Shown: positions 23,144 through 36,713, counted from the stretch's first letter. The stretch: DNA of 64,000 bases from Henckelia pumila (GCF_033568475.1 NC_133123.1:23918622-23982621); one strand, 5' to 3'. Notes: a model not told the origin generated them from the letters alone. Numbers and translations are program-made.

Positions 23144-26100
23144 ATGGCTAACCGTAGGAATCCGAACAATGAGGACAATCAGAGTAACCAGTTTTTGGCT
23201 GGGTTGGCGACTCTGTTGCAAGAGCAGAGTAGAGCCCAAGGGGAACAGATTCAACAGTTAATCCAAGCACAAGCGGGAGGACGGAACAACAATCAGCCAC
23301 TACTAACTAATCCGATCTTTAAACAGTTTAAGGATCTAGGGCCGCAGGAGTTCAGAGGAGGGGCTGATCCCCTTGTAGCCGAGGAATGGGTACAGTCAGT
23401 GGAGACTATTTTTGACTACATGCAGCTCACTGATGCAGACCGTGTGAGGTGTGCCATCTTTATGTTTCGCGATGATGCGCGAATTTGGTGGCAGGGAGCC
23501 CGTTCTGCTGTGGATATGACTACGTTGACTTGGAATGGATTCAAAGATGTGTTCTATGGGAAATATTTCACTATCAGTACCAGGACTAGACTTGCTAGAG
23601 AATTCCTGGAGCTCCGCCAAGGGAGTATGTCCATTGCTGAGTATGTGAAGAAGTTTGAAAAGGGGAAGTATTTTGTGCCCATGATTTCGGGTAATACTGC
23701 GGAGGAGTTGAAGCATTTCACGGAGGGACTGAATGCCACTATTCGTCGTGATGTCAGATTGAGTGGGGCACAAACATACCGAGCAGCAGTCGATGAGGCT
23801 ATGTTATCAGAGAAAGATGGGAATGATATTATCAAAGAATCGCAAGCGAAAAGAGCCAGTTACCAAGGGAGAGAACAACAAGGGTCTAGTCAGAAGAGGC
23901 CGTACCAAGCCCCAGCTCAGAGGAGACCGCAGCAGCAGCAGCGCCAAAACCCCAATCAGGCACGACCTCAAGGACAGAATCAGCCGAACGCCAATGCTCC
24001 AAGGTCCGCAAATGCACCTATCTGTCAAAAGTGTGGGAAGCCACACTCAGGTCAATGCATGCTTGGGACCAATACTTGCTTTCTTTGCAAGAAGCCAGGG
24101 CATTTCGCCAAGGATTGCCCGCAGTCAAAGGATCCTATCAGGGGAAGAGTGTTTGCTATGACTCACGATCAGGTTGACCCAGATTCTGCAATTGTCACAG
24201 GTATGATCCGTATTGCTGGTTTACCTGCTTTCGTGTTGATTGATTCAGGAGCTACGCACTCTTTTATATCTGTTAATTTTATGATGAAATTGGGGGTCTT
24301 GCCGGATGAATCTATTTCGAAATTTTGTGTGTCGTTACCCTCAGGAGAAGAACTGGAAAGTAGTAGTGTGGTAAGAAATTGCAAAGTTCAGACGCAGAGT
24401 CTAGTTTTGTGTGCATATTTTATTGCTTTGAAAATGGTGGATTTCGATGCGATTTTTGGGATGGATTGGTTGTCTCGGCATGAGGCTATTATTGACTGCA
24501 AACGGAAAACTGTCTCATTGAAAGATCAGAACGGGAAACCGTTTGCGTTCCGCACAACCTCTAAGAAGAGCGCACCAGGTATGATTTCTGCAGGAACAGC
24601 CTGGAAATTATTGAGTAATGGGTGTACAGGCTTTCTTGCGAGTCTAATTGGTGATCTGGAAGTACAGCGACCGAAACTTGTGGAGGTGGAAGTAGTGAAG
24701 GACTTTCCAGAAGTTTTTCCCGATGATGTTGCGGGATTGCCTCCAGTCAGGGAAGTCGAATTTGGGATAGAATTGTTGCCTGAAACTAAGCCAGCTTCTA
24801 AGGCACCGTACAGATTGGCACCGATCGAGATGAAAGAATTGAAGGATCAGTTGCAAGAATTACTGGATAAGGGGTTCATCAGACCGAGTGTATCGCCTTG
24901 GGGTGCACCGGTGTTGTTCGTCAAGAAGAAATATGATTGTGCATTGACTACAGAGAACTGAACCGTGTTACAGTGAAGAACAGATATCCTTTGCCCAGAA
25001 TAGACGACTTGTTCGACCAATTGCAAGGGGCAGAGATATTCTCAAAAATTGATCTGCGATCAGGTTACCATCAGTTGAAGGTAAAGGATGCAGATGTGCA
25101 GAAGACAGCATTCAGGACTCGCTATGACCACTATGAGTTCTTGGTAATGCCGTTTGGGTTGACCAATGCACCAGCTGTGTTCATGGATTTGATGAACAGG
25201 GTGTTTCAACCTTTCTTGGATCAGTTTGTCATAGTCTCCATAGATGACATTTTGATATATTCTTGCAGTAGGGAGGAGCATCGTCAGCACTTGGCTACGG
25301 TGTTGCAAATTTTGAAAGAAAAGCAACTGTATGCTAAGTACAGTAAGTGTGAATTCTGGCTGGAGCAGATTTCATTTTTGGGTCATATAGTTTCAGTTAA
25401 GGGGATTGAGGTGGATCCTTCGAAGGTGGAAGCGGTTCGTAATTGGGCTGTCCCAAAGAATGCTACAGAAATACGAAGTTTCTTGGGTTTAACAGGATAC
25501 TACAGGAGATTTATTCAAGACTTCTCCAAGATAGCCCTACCACTGACTTCCTTAAATCGAAAAGGTGTGAAGTTTGTGTGGTCAGAACAATGTGAGAAGA
25601 GCTTTACAGAATTGAAGGAAAGACTGATTTCAGCGCCAGTGCTAGCAATTCCCGAAGGCACGGGTCGCTTTGTGGTTTATACCGATGCTTCTAAGAGTGG
25701 ATTAGGAGCTGTGTTGATACAAGATGATAAAGTAATAGTGTATGCATCTCGACAGCTGAAGGTCCATGAGAGGAATTACCCGACTCATGATCTTGAGTTG
25801 GCGGCAGTTGTTTTTGCTTTGAAACTATGGAGACACTACTTGTACGGCAAAAGGTGTCAGATTTTCACTGATCACAAAAGCCTAAAATATTTCTTCACTC
25901 AGAAGGAGTTGAATATGAGGCAGAGGCGATGGCTGGAATTAGTGAAGGACTACGACTGTGACATTAGCTACCATCCTGGTAAGGCTAATATTGTAGCAGA
26001 TGCCTTGAGTCGCAAGTCTGCAACATTAAACCAATTGACAGTGCAACAGGAGTTGATTGTTGAATTTGCACGTATGAGTTTGGAGGTATTTGAACCAATG

Positions 26101-27609
26101 AAGGTATGCACTCTAGCAGCCTTAACAGTAGTACCTAGTTTGCTTGAGAGAATCAAAGTAGGCCAAGCTTCTGATGAACAGTTGACGTTGTGGAGGAACA
26201 GAGATGAAGCCAAGGGTGGTACATTGTACACTGTCAAAGATGAAATTGTTCATCACCGAGGTAGAATGTGGGTGCCAGCAGTAGACTCATTGAGAGTGGA
26301 AGTGATGACTGAAGCCCATACTGTTCCATATTCCATTCATCCAGGAAGTACGCAAATGTATAAGGATCTGCAATCCTTGTATTGGTGGCCAGGTATGAAG
26401 AAGGATATCGTAGAATTTGTGAGTGAATGTTTGACTTGTCAACAGGTAAAAATTGAGCATCAAAGGCCAGCGGGACTCCTAAAACCCCTGTCAATACCCA
26501 CATGGAAGTGGGAATATGTCACTATGGATTTCGTAGTAGGATTGCCAGTCTCACCGCGAAGGATGAACTCGATTTGGGTGATAGTTGACAGGTTAACTAA
26601 GTCAGCTCATTTTATTTCAGTCAGGAATAACTTCTCGATGAATCAGTATGCAGAGCTGTACATTCGAGAAATTGTCAGATTGCATGGAGTTCCAGCGAGG
26701 ATAGTATCTGACAGGGATCCTAAGTTCACTTCGAACTTTTGGGGAAGTTTACATAGAGGATTGGGAACAAAACTAGCTTTCAGTACAGCTTTTCACCCTC
26801 AGACAGATGGTCAGTCAGAATGAGTGATCCAAATACTCGAAGACATGTTGAGAGCTTTTATGATCGACTTTGGAGGGAATTGGGAATCGAAATTACCTTT
26901 AGTGGAGTTTACTTACAACAATAGTTATCAAGCAACTATTGGCATGGCTCCTTATGAGGCCTTGTATGGAAGAAGATGTAGAACTCCCCTACATTGGGAT
27001 GAAGTTGGAGAGAGAGCTATTTTGGGGCCGGATATAGTGACCCAAACAGTAGATATGATAGCCAAAATCAGAGACAGAATGTTGACAGCTCAAAGTCGAC
27101 AGAAAAGTTACGCCGACCAGAGACGTAGAGATTTGGAGTTTGAAGTAGGTGACCATGTATTTTTAAAGGTGTCACCATGGAAAGGTGTTATGAGATTTGG
27201 AAAAAAGGGTAAATTGAGTCCAAGATATATAGGATCTTTTGAGATCCTAGAAAAAATTGGGGCTCGAGCTTACCGAGTAGCACTACCACCCAACTTGGGG
27301 GGTGTCCACAATGTCTTCCATATCTCTATGCTGAGGAAGTATGTGGCAAATCCTTCTCATGTTATCCGTCATGAGCCAGCGAAATGGACGCCAAACTTGT
27401 CCTACGAGGAGATGCCTATTCAAATCTTGGACAGACAAGTTCGTAGGTTGAAAAACATAGAGATTCCAATGGTGAAAGTATTATGGAGCAACCAGTTGGT
27501 TGAAGAAGCTACTTGGGAAACAGAACAAGATATGCGAGCACGCTATCCTGAACTGTTTGGTAAGTTGAATTTCGAGGACGAAATTCTTTTAAGGAGGGTA
27601 GAGTTGTAA
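23144..27609 (+). pseudogene. gag-pol region of the chromovirus
   Basis: This is a fossil of a single gag-pol polyprotein region. Its parts, in approximate order, are: retrotransposon gag (23.1-24.0 kb); CCHC zinc knuckle (CFLCKKPGHFAKDCP, near 24.1 kb); aspartic protease (LIDSGATHSF, near 24.25 kb); reverse transcriptase (24.8-25.5 kb, with the IDDILIYS active-site motif); RNase H ([12 protein letters not shown], near 25.7 kb); integrase zinc finger and core (26.3-27.1 kb); and a chromodomain at the end (near 27.5 kb, EATWETEQDMRARYP). Gene order and chromodomain support Ty3/gypsy, Tekay/Del lineage. It is interrupted by about two breaks. Confidence 0.9.
27591..27603 (+). other. Polypurine tract of the chromovirus
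   Basis: AAGGAGGGTAGAG lies immediately before the right LTR, the expected place for the plus-strand primer of reverse transcription. Confidence 0.85.
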
Positions 27610-29657
27610 GGTCCAAAAAGTCCACTAGCTTAATCATGATTAATTGATTTAATTATATGATTTAATGCATGTTATTTAGAATATTTAATTGTTATGTGGA
27701 ATTATGTGAATTATTGGATGCCTGGAATTATGTGACTGCTATGTTTTTTTTTTTTTTGTAAAGTTTTCAGATTGGTATTAATTTTGGGTCGTAGGTACGA
27801 GTCTAGCCTTGAATCGAGTTAAGAAAAATATGTTAAATTAAGTTTAAAAGGATGCAGTGTATTTTATTGAGTGGGACAGTAAAATTTTAAAAAAATTTTA
27901 AATGTAACTAATGGGCCGTGTTGAAGCCCATTAGTCACAAAAGAAAAGCGTTCAGAAATTTTATTCTGAACTCTCATTTGAACGCTCACTTTTCTTCCTC
28001 AAAATCCCTCTCAAACGCTGCATCAAGGCTAGGGTTCTTCAAAGGCTCGAGGCTAGATCGTCCTGCCGCTCAGGTTATTTCCAATCGAATCAATCCAGAC
28101 AAATTTTTACTGTTTTTAAACCCATTCAAGAATATAGTTATTTTCAAGGTAAAACCCTAGGTGTTTGATTGATGATCCATGAATTTTTATTGAAAAATTC
28201 TATGAGTATGTTACTTGATTGTGATACGTGCAGCATTCCTGAGGTGTTCGGTTCATGTTTATCGAGTTTTGAAAGACTTGAAGGCAATAAATCAGATTTT
28301 TGGGTAAAAGTAGTTTTGAAGGTTTTGATTCAAAATCTTTGAAATGTTTGATGCATTGGTATAATTTATTTTAAGTTCATGATGTTGTAGAATGATATTT
28401 TGATGAAAAAATCGTCCCAAAGCATTGTGGATTTTGAGAAAATGCAGAAAAGATCAGTTTTCGGAAAAGGGAGACGCGACGGGGCGCCCGTGCTGCTAGG
28501 CAGTGTGCCCGCGCCTGCGTAGCATAAATCTGCGAGCAGGAGGCGCGCCAGCGCTGTTACGCAGCGCGCCCACGCCTACTTTGCGAGCGGACGGCGCGCC
28601 CGCGCTGGTTGAGTGCGCGACCGCGCCTCAGGCTCGATTTTCCCACCCCATTTTATAAGTTTTTGAGTCCTAAAAAACATGATTTTGATACTTTAATGTT
28701 TTTAATTATTTTTAAGAATGTTCATGAAGAATTTTAAAGTTTTCAAGGTCCGAAACGGATGGAATGTCTCGCGTGGATCAGTCAAGTTATGTATTGCATG
28801 ATTATGTGATTTTCTCATGAAAGTTAATTTCTCATGAAATGTTTTTACGGATTTTAAGCATGTAACATCACGAAAAACTTTATGAGCATGTACTAGATTT
28901 ATGAAATGACATGATAAGATGAATGATATGATGCATGGAAAATATTTTGATGATTTATGCGTCTTGTGGTGATTATATGGGGTATGCACTTCAGGATGAG
29001 CTCCGGAGCGGCTATCCAAACATGGCTCACGGGATGGTTATACGGGGTATGCACTTCGGGTTGAGCTCCGAAGCGGCTATCCAAAGAATGAAAGTTTACG
29101 GGCTTAATGCCATATGCTTGTCTGATCAACAGAAAACTATGAATGGCTCGTTATGACGATTACCACACTACTCATACTTCATCTCACCAAATATTTTTAT
29201 GATATGGCTATATTAAAGTTATGTTTATTGCATGGGAGTTTAAGTTAATGTTTCCTTTTAAAGTTAGAAAATCTTTTTCTGCATGCTCTTGTTGAGTCTT
29301 TCGACTCACTATACTTGAATGGTGCAGGTAATGATGATGTGGATGCTTTTATTGATGATTATGTAGGCGGACATGAAGAAGAGGCAGGGGTCGGTTCAAC
29401 GGGCAATGCATGAGTGTGAATACTTTAGATTGGAGGATGTTTTAAATATTGTTATTGGTTGAGAGGCAAACAAGTTTTAAATTTTTAAGTTGATGGCCAT
29501 GCTTGGCAAATAATTTTAGATGTTTCTTTTTTATTGGTGCACATTTTATACGCTATTTTAATAAAGAATATGATGCTTCCGCAAAGTTTTTATTTTTATC
29601 AAATCTTTATTTAAGTATGTTTGAGTAACGTTTCGATTGATAAATTGGGACGTTACA
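27605..29657 (+). repeat. 3' LTR of the chromovirus
   Basis: This 2053-bp LTR runs from TGTAAGGTCC to GGGACGTTACA. It is nearly identical to the left LTR, slightly longer because of a few indels. It carries the same GC-rich tract (near 28470-28630) and the same 65-base internal duplication. Confidence 0.93.
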
Positions 29658-29662
29658 GTCAT

Positions 29663-31114
29663 TTTCATCGGAGCACAATGGAAACCTATTCTTATCCATT
29701 AAATGGAAATACCTAATATATTTATGAATATATCTATTGTGAAACGGTTTCACAGATCTTTATTTGTTAAACGGGTCAAACGTACTCATATTTTTAATAA
29801 ATAGTAATACTTTTAGCATAAAAAATAGTACATTATCATAAGTGAATCAATTAAAATATATGTCTCACAAAATTTATTTGTAGAAAAGATTTTTTGTATA
29901 TTATTTATTCATCATTTCATAGCATATCTGTTATCAATATTTCAAATTTGAGACGATACTTTTAGTTCACGATTCAGTTGTATCGTATACAAACAATAAA
30001 TATATGTTATGATATGATAATGCATTCACATCGATTCGACCTCTAAATTTTTTTAATCGCCTCGCCTCATTACTTTACGATATTATTTATATTTCTAAAT
30101 TAGAAAAATAAACTTTTACGAAATAATAAATATAACATTAAAATGTTTTTTTTTCTTTGAAAGAATCCACACCACAACCCACTACCGCACAAGAATGAAG
30201 TAATTGTCGAGAGTTATTATGTCTACAGAAAATACAAAGAATATATGATTACGTGTGCACCAATGACAGTTGACATTGTTGTGACTTTTCTTTGTGAAGA
30301 ATCTGAAGATACTAACTGTTAATAAATTTTAACGACTTCATACTTTTTTTTAAAAAAAATGTAAAGAATTCGATTAAAGAATATTAAAACATTTTCTGCA
30401 ATTTATATGCATGGATTTATTATTAAAATAATATAAAATTATAACATTTTTAAAAAGTTTATGAATTTATTACAATCCGAAACATACTGTCTCGGATTCA
30501 TTAGAGTTTTTATTACTAACTTCGGAATAATTGTTTAAATTAAATTTTAAATTTGACGTTTATGATACTTTATTTTATTTCTCATATAAATAAAGATATT
30601 TGTATAATAGGCTAATGGCATGTTTTAGGGGGGAAAAAAGAAGAAGGTATATTTTAAAACTAAATATAGTTATTTTACTTAAAGTTTTAACATTAGCGAT
30701 GTATCAGGTCAAACATCAAATTGTATCATGAGTTTGATTAATTTTTTTATATTTAAAATTTGAGGGCATATACTAATTTATAGCTCATTCGATCAAACCG
30801 TGACAAACTTTTTATCCAACTAAAAATATTATTAGATGATATTTTTGGTTGTCTATATCTTTGTGATATATTTTGGTTCAAGCTAGTGGATTTGCTTGAT
30901 GGTTGAGAGTGGTTTTGTGGATGTATGTCGGTGGACCGAACCACCTTAAAATTACTCGTGTCTTTTATTTTTTTTTTTAGTTTTATTTTTTATGAATTAG
31001 ACTAGCAATGAAAACTTGACAAAATAAGAAAAAATCGGATCAACAAATATAACACCATATATATTCCTAAAATAAGACAGAAATTGAGTTTGAGACCGTG
31101 AACCATCCACATTC

Positions 31115-31145
<31 letters not shown>

Positions 31146-31301
31146 TTAAAAAAAAAAAAGAAAATAAAATTAAAGTCTCATTAAGGATGGATGGATAGAT
31201 TGTATTGGGGGGACCAGACGAGGCAACGACGATCTCGGAATCTATTAGCTAATAAAATGTGTACACGTGGAAATCCAAAATTTCCCACGAAAATAATAAT
31301 T
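29663..31301. other. Spacer between the chromovirus and ORANGE
   Basis: This is AT-rich DNA with a (TA)n run at about 31124-31145. A piece near 29745-29900 has the form CACAGATC...AATAGTAATACTTTTAGCAT. It resembles a dispersed repeat with degenerate relatives near 1930, 35510 and 36950. I recognise no gene here. The last 200 bases form the ORANGE promoter. Confidence 0.4.
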
Positions 31302-31312
31302 AAATATATATA
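31264..31312 (+). promoter_or_regulatory. ORANGE promoter: G-box and TATA box
   Basis: A perfect CACGTG G-box (31264-31269) lies about 40 bases upstream of the TATA box AATATATATAAGC (near 31302-31312), which is itself about 130 bases upstream of the start codon. G-boxes bind light-related bHLH and bZIP factors such as PIFs and HY5; regulation of this gene through the site is an inference. Confidence 0.5.
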
Positions 31313-31437
31313 AGCAACAATTGTAAAAAACCCCACCACTCGCACTCTCGGACACACACCCAGCAATTATGCTCTTTGTCTCCATTCGTCTCCTCTGACC
31401 GGATTCCTCTTCTTGATCGGCAATTTCCGCAGTAAGA

Positions 31438-34400
31438 ATGCTCTGTTCAGCTCGAATCTTGCCTGTTTCTCATGCGGCGACGCCGTTTTATTCATCGCAC
31501 TCTCGATGCTACCTCCAGGGGAAGCTCAAATCCAACCTCAAATGGAGATCCAAGCCCTCCGACGCCGAATCCTCCTCTTTTGCTGCTTCCGTTGATTCCA
31601 ATTCCTCCACGGATAAAAATTCTTCTGCGTATGTGTCTATCAATCGATCGTGTGTTGATTGCTTTTTACTGTTTTAGTTCGGATGGGTTGGAGGGGTTTT
31701 TGTTGTTCTATTTTCGGTTTAATGGGGGTCGTGATTGGATTAAGTGGCGTTTTGGGTACAGATTTTGCATAATTGAGGGACCGGAGACAGTCCAGGACTT
31801 TGCGAAAATGGAATTACAGGAAATTCAGGATAATATCCGGAGTCGGCGGAATAAAATATTTTTGCAGATGGAGGAGGTTAGTAGTTTTCCCCCTTTTTTG
31901 AGTGCAAGGCGATTGTTTTCTTAATCAAGTTCATTTCTTTCAGGATGTAAAGTAAAAAAAAGTACGAATTTATCTTCTTTAATCATGGTTAAAGAACAAG
32001 TTGTTGAATTTTAATTTTGTTATAGCTTTGCCGCCATGAAATATTATAGGTGCGGCGACTAAGAATACAGCAAAGGATTAGACGCGCAGAGCTAGGGATT
32101 GTAAAGGAAAATCAAGAAAGCGAGCTTCCCAGTTTCCCTTCATTCATTCCTTTTTTGCCGCCTCTTGTAAGTCATGTTTCATTGCCTTATGGCTTATATG
32201 GAACCAGTTTCTCGCTTAATTTACGCCTACGACTTATTCGTTCTTATAGAGTATTGTCTGATAAGCATGTTTCTTCCAGAACTCTTCGAACCTGAAGCAA
32301 TACTATGCTACTTGTCTCTCTCTTATGGCTGGAGTCATGCTTTTTGGTGGTCTTCTAGCTCCCACAGTAAGTTCTGCATTTGTGCAAGTTTTGTTTTCAG
32401 CCAATTTACTGCTCTGTAAGTATACACATTCCATGCTGGAATCGAGCGTTTAATATTTTTAGATTTAGACTAATATCTCGAAACTCATGAATTTCAATTG
32501 GAACCCCAACCGCGTATTTAACTAATTATATTATATAGTCGACCCGATTCAGAATCGGATATCAATAAAAGCTGCTTAAATTCTTTTAGAAAGAGAATCT
32601 TAGATTAACTTTGTAATGTACGCGGATGAGTATATCTGAAATAATTAATTTTACTAATTTTGATACGTCATAGTAATTGATCTATGTATATATATGCATA
32701 TATATATATTTATATCTTATGAATGAACAATAAAAATTTTGAGAACTCAGCAGACGGCTCACAAGCTTTTGAACAATCACATAATTTCAAACTTGACAAT
32801 AGCCGAAGTCGAGTTGGAATACAATAATAAGGGAATGTCAGAGGTGGCCAGTGATGACACGAAAATCTGTGATTCACTTTGTTGGCACCCCTTGCTCTTT
32901 TTTTTTTGGTAAAGATAGAATTATCTGTCTTTCTCATTTGTTGAGTTAGCCCATAATTTATGACAGCTAAATCTACTTCTAACGTGAATTGGTAAACAAG
33001 TGATTCTGTCATTGCGAAAAAAGAAAACAAAAGCGAAAATTCTTTCGTCAAGTGTAGAGTTAGGAGATCTGCAAATATTCTAATCCTAGAATTTGCTTTC
33101 TGTTGCTTATGTCAGCTAGAGCTCAAACTGGGTTTGGGTGGGACATCATATGCCGATTTTATCAGCAGTATGCATCTTCCAATGCAATTGAGGTATGATT
33201 CTAGAGCTTCTCTATTAAAGACTTCATGTTCATTTGAAGCAATGAATCTGGCATGTTTTCCGTCTCTAGCTTAGCACTTAGAAAATCACAGTTGTATCTT
33301 TTGTTTCTCTAAGAATGTTATGTGCAACGCATAGAACCTGAACTATTTAAATATGCTCACATTTCAAAAACTTCTCTGTTAGATGAGGATTGAGTATCAA
33401 GTACCGAGGACTTTAGTGAAGAAAACTGGGGAATAGTCCATCTTCAAAAATTTATGTGTTAGATAAGGACCAAGAATCTACTACTACGTCTCCTCTTTTT
33501 GCCTCAAGTTATAAATTATGACAACTTATATTTGTTTAGGGCGGCCAAATAAGTTAGAATCAGCAGTCCCCTGTCAACTTTTATCGTACAAAATGTTGCT
33601 TGGTTTTTGTAATAGTTTAATTATATCCTGGATGATGGAAGGTCATCGACTGCTGATACGAGTGAAGAAAAATTGGGGCCTGGTCCATGTTCAATATTTT
33701 TTGGCTTTCTTTTCAGAGAGAGACTTGATAGGACATTTTTTTTAGAGTCTTGATGGGTCATTTTATTGTATTCTTGTTGGGAAATTTTCTCCTTATTCTT
33801 CTTTATTTTGTTTTTTCAGATAGCTTAATTTATTCAGACATTTTAAGTACCTGATTTTAATATAAGATTTAAGACTTCGTGCGACTTATAAATTACTTAA
33901 ATAGCTTATAAGCTCTACAAACTTGTAAGATATTTTGGGTTGTTTGCTTAAGGAAAGTATGACTCAAGAACTTTGACATGTGTGACAAAGGTCTACAGTA
34001 TCTTTACACATTTTAAGATGATATATTTTTCCTCTATCTTCTCATTAACACAATTTTGTGAACTTGTAGTGATGTTGATCCAATCGTTGCATCATTCTCG
34101 GGAGGAGCAGTGGGAGTCATATCTGCCTTGATGGTGGTGGAGATAAATAATGTGAAGCAGCAGGAACATAAGAGATGCAAGTACTGTCTTGGTACAGGTA
34201 ATCATGCCATGAAACTCAATGTCTACCTGGTTAGCCTCTTGAATTTCTTGTCCTTGGTCTAATTATGTATTACCTTTTACATCTACCTGATTGTTCTGTA
34301 GTTCTGGTAGTATCCTACCAGAGAGGATATAAAAAAACACTCAAATGATAGGAAAACATATTTTTTAAAATAATTATCAAGGCTGGAACTATCATCCAAG

Positions 34401-35962
34401 TTTCCAACATTCCAACTTTCTTGGTAAGAACGAACTTCTGTTCTTTTCCTGATCCCTATAGATTCATATATATACATGCATACAAGGAACGCCCCTCGTT
34501 GACATCCACGCCTCATGATCTAAGCCACGATAATGGACTAAAACGACCAAGGCTTATGGGATTGACCCACATAAGTTAAGATTTGTGATTTCACCAGTGA
34601 CTTGCCATTTTTCCCAATGGCATGTGCGACTGGTGTTTCCATATTCGAAGAACGACCAAGTTAAATTAGATACTGAACTAATGGTTTAAACCTTGAGCTG
34701 TGTTAGTAAAATGGGTACTCATCGTGGTGCTTGTGGAACTTAGCATTTTTTATGTACAGGATATCTTGCATGTGCTCGCTGTTCAAGCTCTGGATCTATC
34801 GTGCTTATTGAACCAGTCTCCGCATTGGGTAGTGGAAACCATCATTTGTCGCCACCTAAAACAGAGCGGTGTTCTAACTGTTCAGGATCAGGAAAGGTAT
34901 GCCGTCATTGTTTCAAGTTAAAATTTATGTTCACCAGCCCCATGCAAGATATTACTTCCTGTTTGTGTCTACGGTACCTTTGATAGTTTTGATGATAAAC
35001 ATACCCTGGAAGATTGAAACTGAGTTTCTTTGGAAATTGAATTTGAAGAGTGTACGATCCTTTCCACCTTAGTGTTCATCAGAAACATAATATCTGGTGG
35101 TAGAACCTAATCTGGGGGCATGAAATAGGTTTTACAATGCTTTAGCATTTTAGAATGATTTTACCAATAAGTTTGCACGACAAAATCCTTTTCGATCAAA
35201 CAATTATCATAATAAAGCACTTTACTGATGCAACTGAAAATAAATGAAACTGGTGAAGAACATTGGATTCATGAAGTTTCTACTGAACACATCTATTCCT
35301 TTCTTCTCGTTGATAAATCATCAACTAAGGTTCCATATCACTTCTTGATCTTGGTAACTCTGAGCTAGCCACACACATCTCCAAGTTTCCAAAGATATCT
35401 TCTTCTTTCCATCAACTTTAAATGTCAGTGGCTAACATAATTATCTTCCTCGCGATCTGCTGGAAGATCTTTCAAATCTTCATATTCTTGTAAAGTACGT
35501 AGAATTACCGTCTCACGGTTTTTACTAAAATTGCTCTTACAAGAGCGACGTGTAACAAATAGAAATGAGTCATATAAACTCATGAATGAAACATAAATAA
35601 CGAGCTTGAATGTTGAATTGGAATCTTGATTCTCTCGTGTTTAATTTATTTTCCTCAACAAAGAATTCGATTTTTGGCTTGAAAAGTGTCTATCCAAATC
35701 AGACTATCGATTAAGCAATCTATGACTCAAAGCTGCTCTTAAAACAATGGGACACCCCAAATGAATGAGTTTAATAGCTATAGTTTTGAAAAATGTACGG
35801 AATGGATCGATCTACTGTCCCATGAACAACATGAGTTGGTATATTGGAACAATTCTAAGCAAGTCTCATGTGTTTGGTTTGCAGGTGATGTGCCCTACTT
35901 GCCTTTGCACTGGAATGGCAATGGCTAGCGAGCACGACCCACGTATCGATCCCTTTGACTAA
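31438..35962 (+). CDS. OR: ORANGE protein, plastid carotenoid-accumulation chaperone
   Basis: ORANGE is a plastid membrane holdase that stabilises phytoene synthase and promotes chromoplast formation. Eight exons give 309 residues: 31438-31628, 31762-31876, 32050-32166, 32280-32366, 33116-33192, 34070-34197, 34760-34896, 35885-35962. All introns are GT-AG and the phases join without error. Residues 1-60 form a Ser-rich transit peptide. The conserved domain starts at FCIIEGPETVQDF (65-77), with EIQDNIRSRRNKIF following. Two membrane segments lie near 146-170 and 199-219. Four CxxCxGxG-type repeats, as in DnaJ zinc fingers, fill the end (CKYCLGTG, CARCSSSG, CSNCSGSG, CPTCLCTG). The C-terminus, MASEHDPRIDPFD, matches OR rather than the OR-like paralogue, from memory of both. 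Arabidopsis OR has 307 residues. Arg90 lies at the site where the golden variant has His, so this is the ordinary allele. Confidence 0.93.
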
Positions 35963-36499
35963 TCTGCTTGTAGCCATCATGTTGCTTTCATGATGTTTAA
36001 CCGCGAATGTGAATGGCTCGTTTGTATAAAACTTGAAACCTGCGTTGACCACATTTTTAACTACCCACATAGTTTATCTTATTAAATAACTTCACTTTAA
36101 AATGATCGATGCAATTATAAATGTGAGACAAGATCGAGACATGGAACTATGGAAGGGAACAAAAAGTGGGAAAAAGATCCTCTGCTGTGGAGATAGAAAC
36201 AACACAGGATAATGTGCATTAAAATAAATATGATTTCAATATTTCATGTGTATAATTAATTAAAAGTCGAGGAAAGAGACCGTGGTAATTTTGGGAAAAA
36301 AATACACGTGTTCAACAATTTAACTAATCACTCTAATAATAGATTATATTATATTATATTTTGGTGGTTGTGGATTAATTCAACTTAATTAAGAATTTAT
36401 TCCACGTAACAAAGCATGTATTTTAATTACTCATAATAATAAATGATCTCACTTGGGTGATCTTCTCATACGACCAACAAAGCATGTATTTGGTTTCCA
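35963..36499. other. ORANGE 3' region and spacer
   Basis: This stretch probably starts with the 3' untranslated region of ORANGE. A stretch of about 60 bases at 36413-36474 (ending GATCTTCTCATACGACCAA) recurs in altered form at 36711-36770, on the other side of the SINE. Confidence 0.45.
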
Positions 36500-36713
36500 A
36501 TGAGATGTTTAAGTTGATATAGTAGGTAAATATTTGACTAATAGTTAGTTGTTCGATTCCCTTAACAATATTTTTTTGATTAGTATGTTGTACATGGCTT
36601 ATCCAGTGTAGTTTACCTGATTAATGTGGTTTGCAAGGTGTTGCGTTCGGAAGTTTGTCCAATACACACCGAAAAATAGCGGCTACGAGTTCTCACGTCA
36701 TTAAAAAAAAACA
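36500..36713 (+). mobile_element. tRNA-derived SINE, copy 2 (sense)
   Basis: This is the same family as 20566-20790, here on the plus strand. It begins AAGTTGATATAGTAGG, has a B-box GTTCGATTCCC at about 36551, and shares the body GTTTACCTGATTAATGTGG and the end ATAGCGGCTACGAGTTCTC. It closes with a nine-A tail. Its flanks carry related sequences of about 60 bases, longer than a normal SINE target duplication. Confidence 0.65.

Larger units (their letters stand above)
20945..29657 (+). mobile_element. Nearly whole Ty3/gypsy chromovirus (Tekay/Del-like)
   Basis: The element is 8.7 kb long with two LTRs of about 2.0 kb, TG...CA borders and a perfect 5-bp target duplication GTCAT (20940-20944 and 29658-29662). 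A primer site for initiator tRNA-Met follows the left LTR, and a polypurine tract precedes the right one. The parts are in gypsy order: gag with zinc knuckle, protease, reverse transcriptase, RNase H, integrase, and a C-terminal chromodomain that places it among chromoviruses. By eye the LTRs differ at roughly 2-3% of positions plus a few indels, suggesting about one million years or a little more at usual plant rates. The coding region has about two breaks, so this copy is probably non-functional on its own. Confidence 0.92.

Noticed and set aside
21218-29156. Small frames repeated in both chromovirus LTRs (about 73-105 residues)
   Set aside because: They occur twice only because the LTRs are duplicated. 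They match no protein and lie outside the gag-pol region.
34283-34516. Minus-strand frame inside ORANGE intron 6
   Set aside because: It lies inside an intron of a confidently modelled gene and has no family resemblance.
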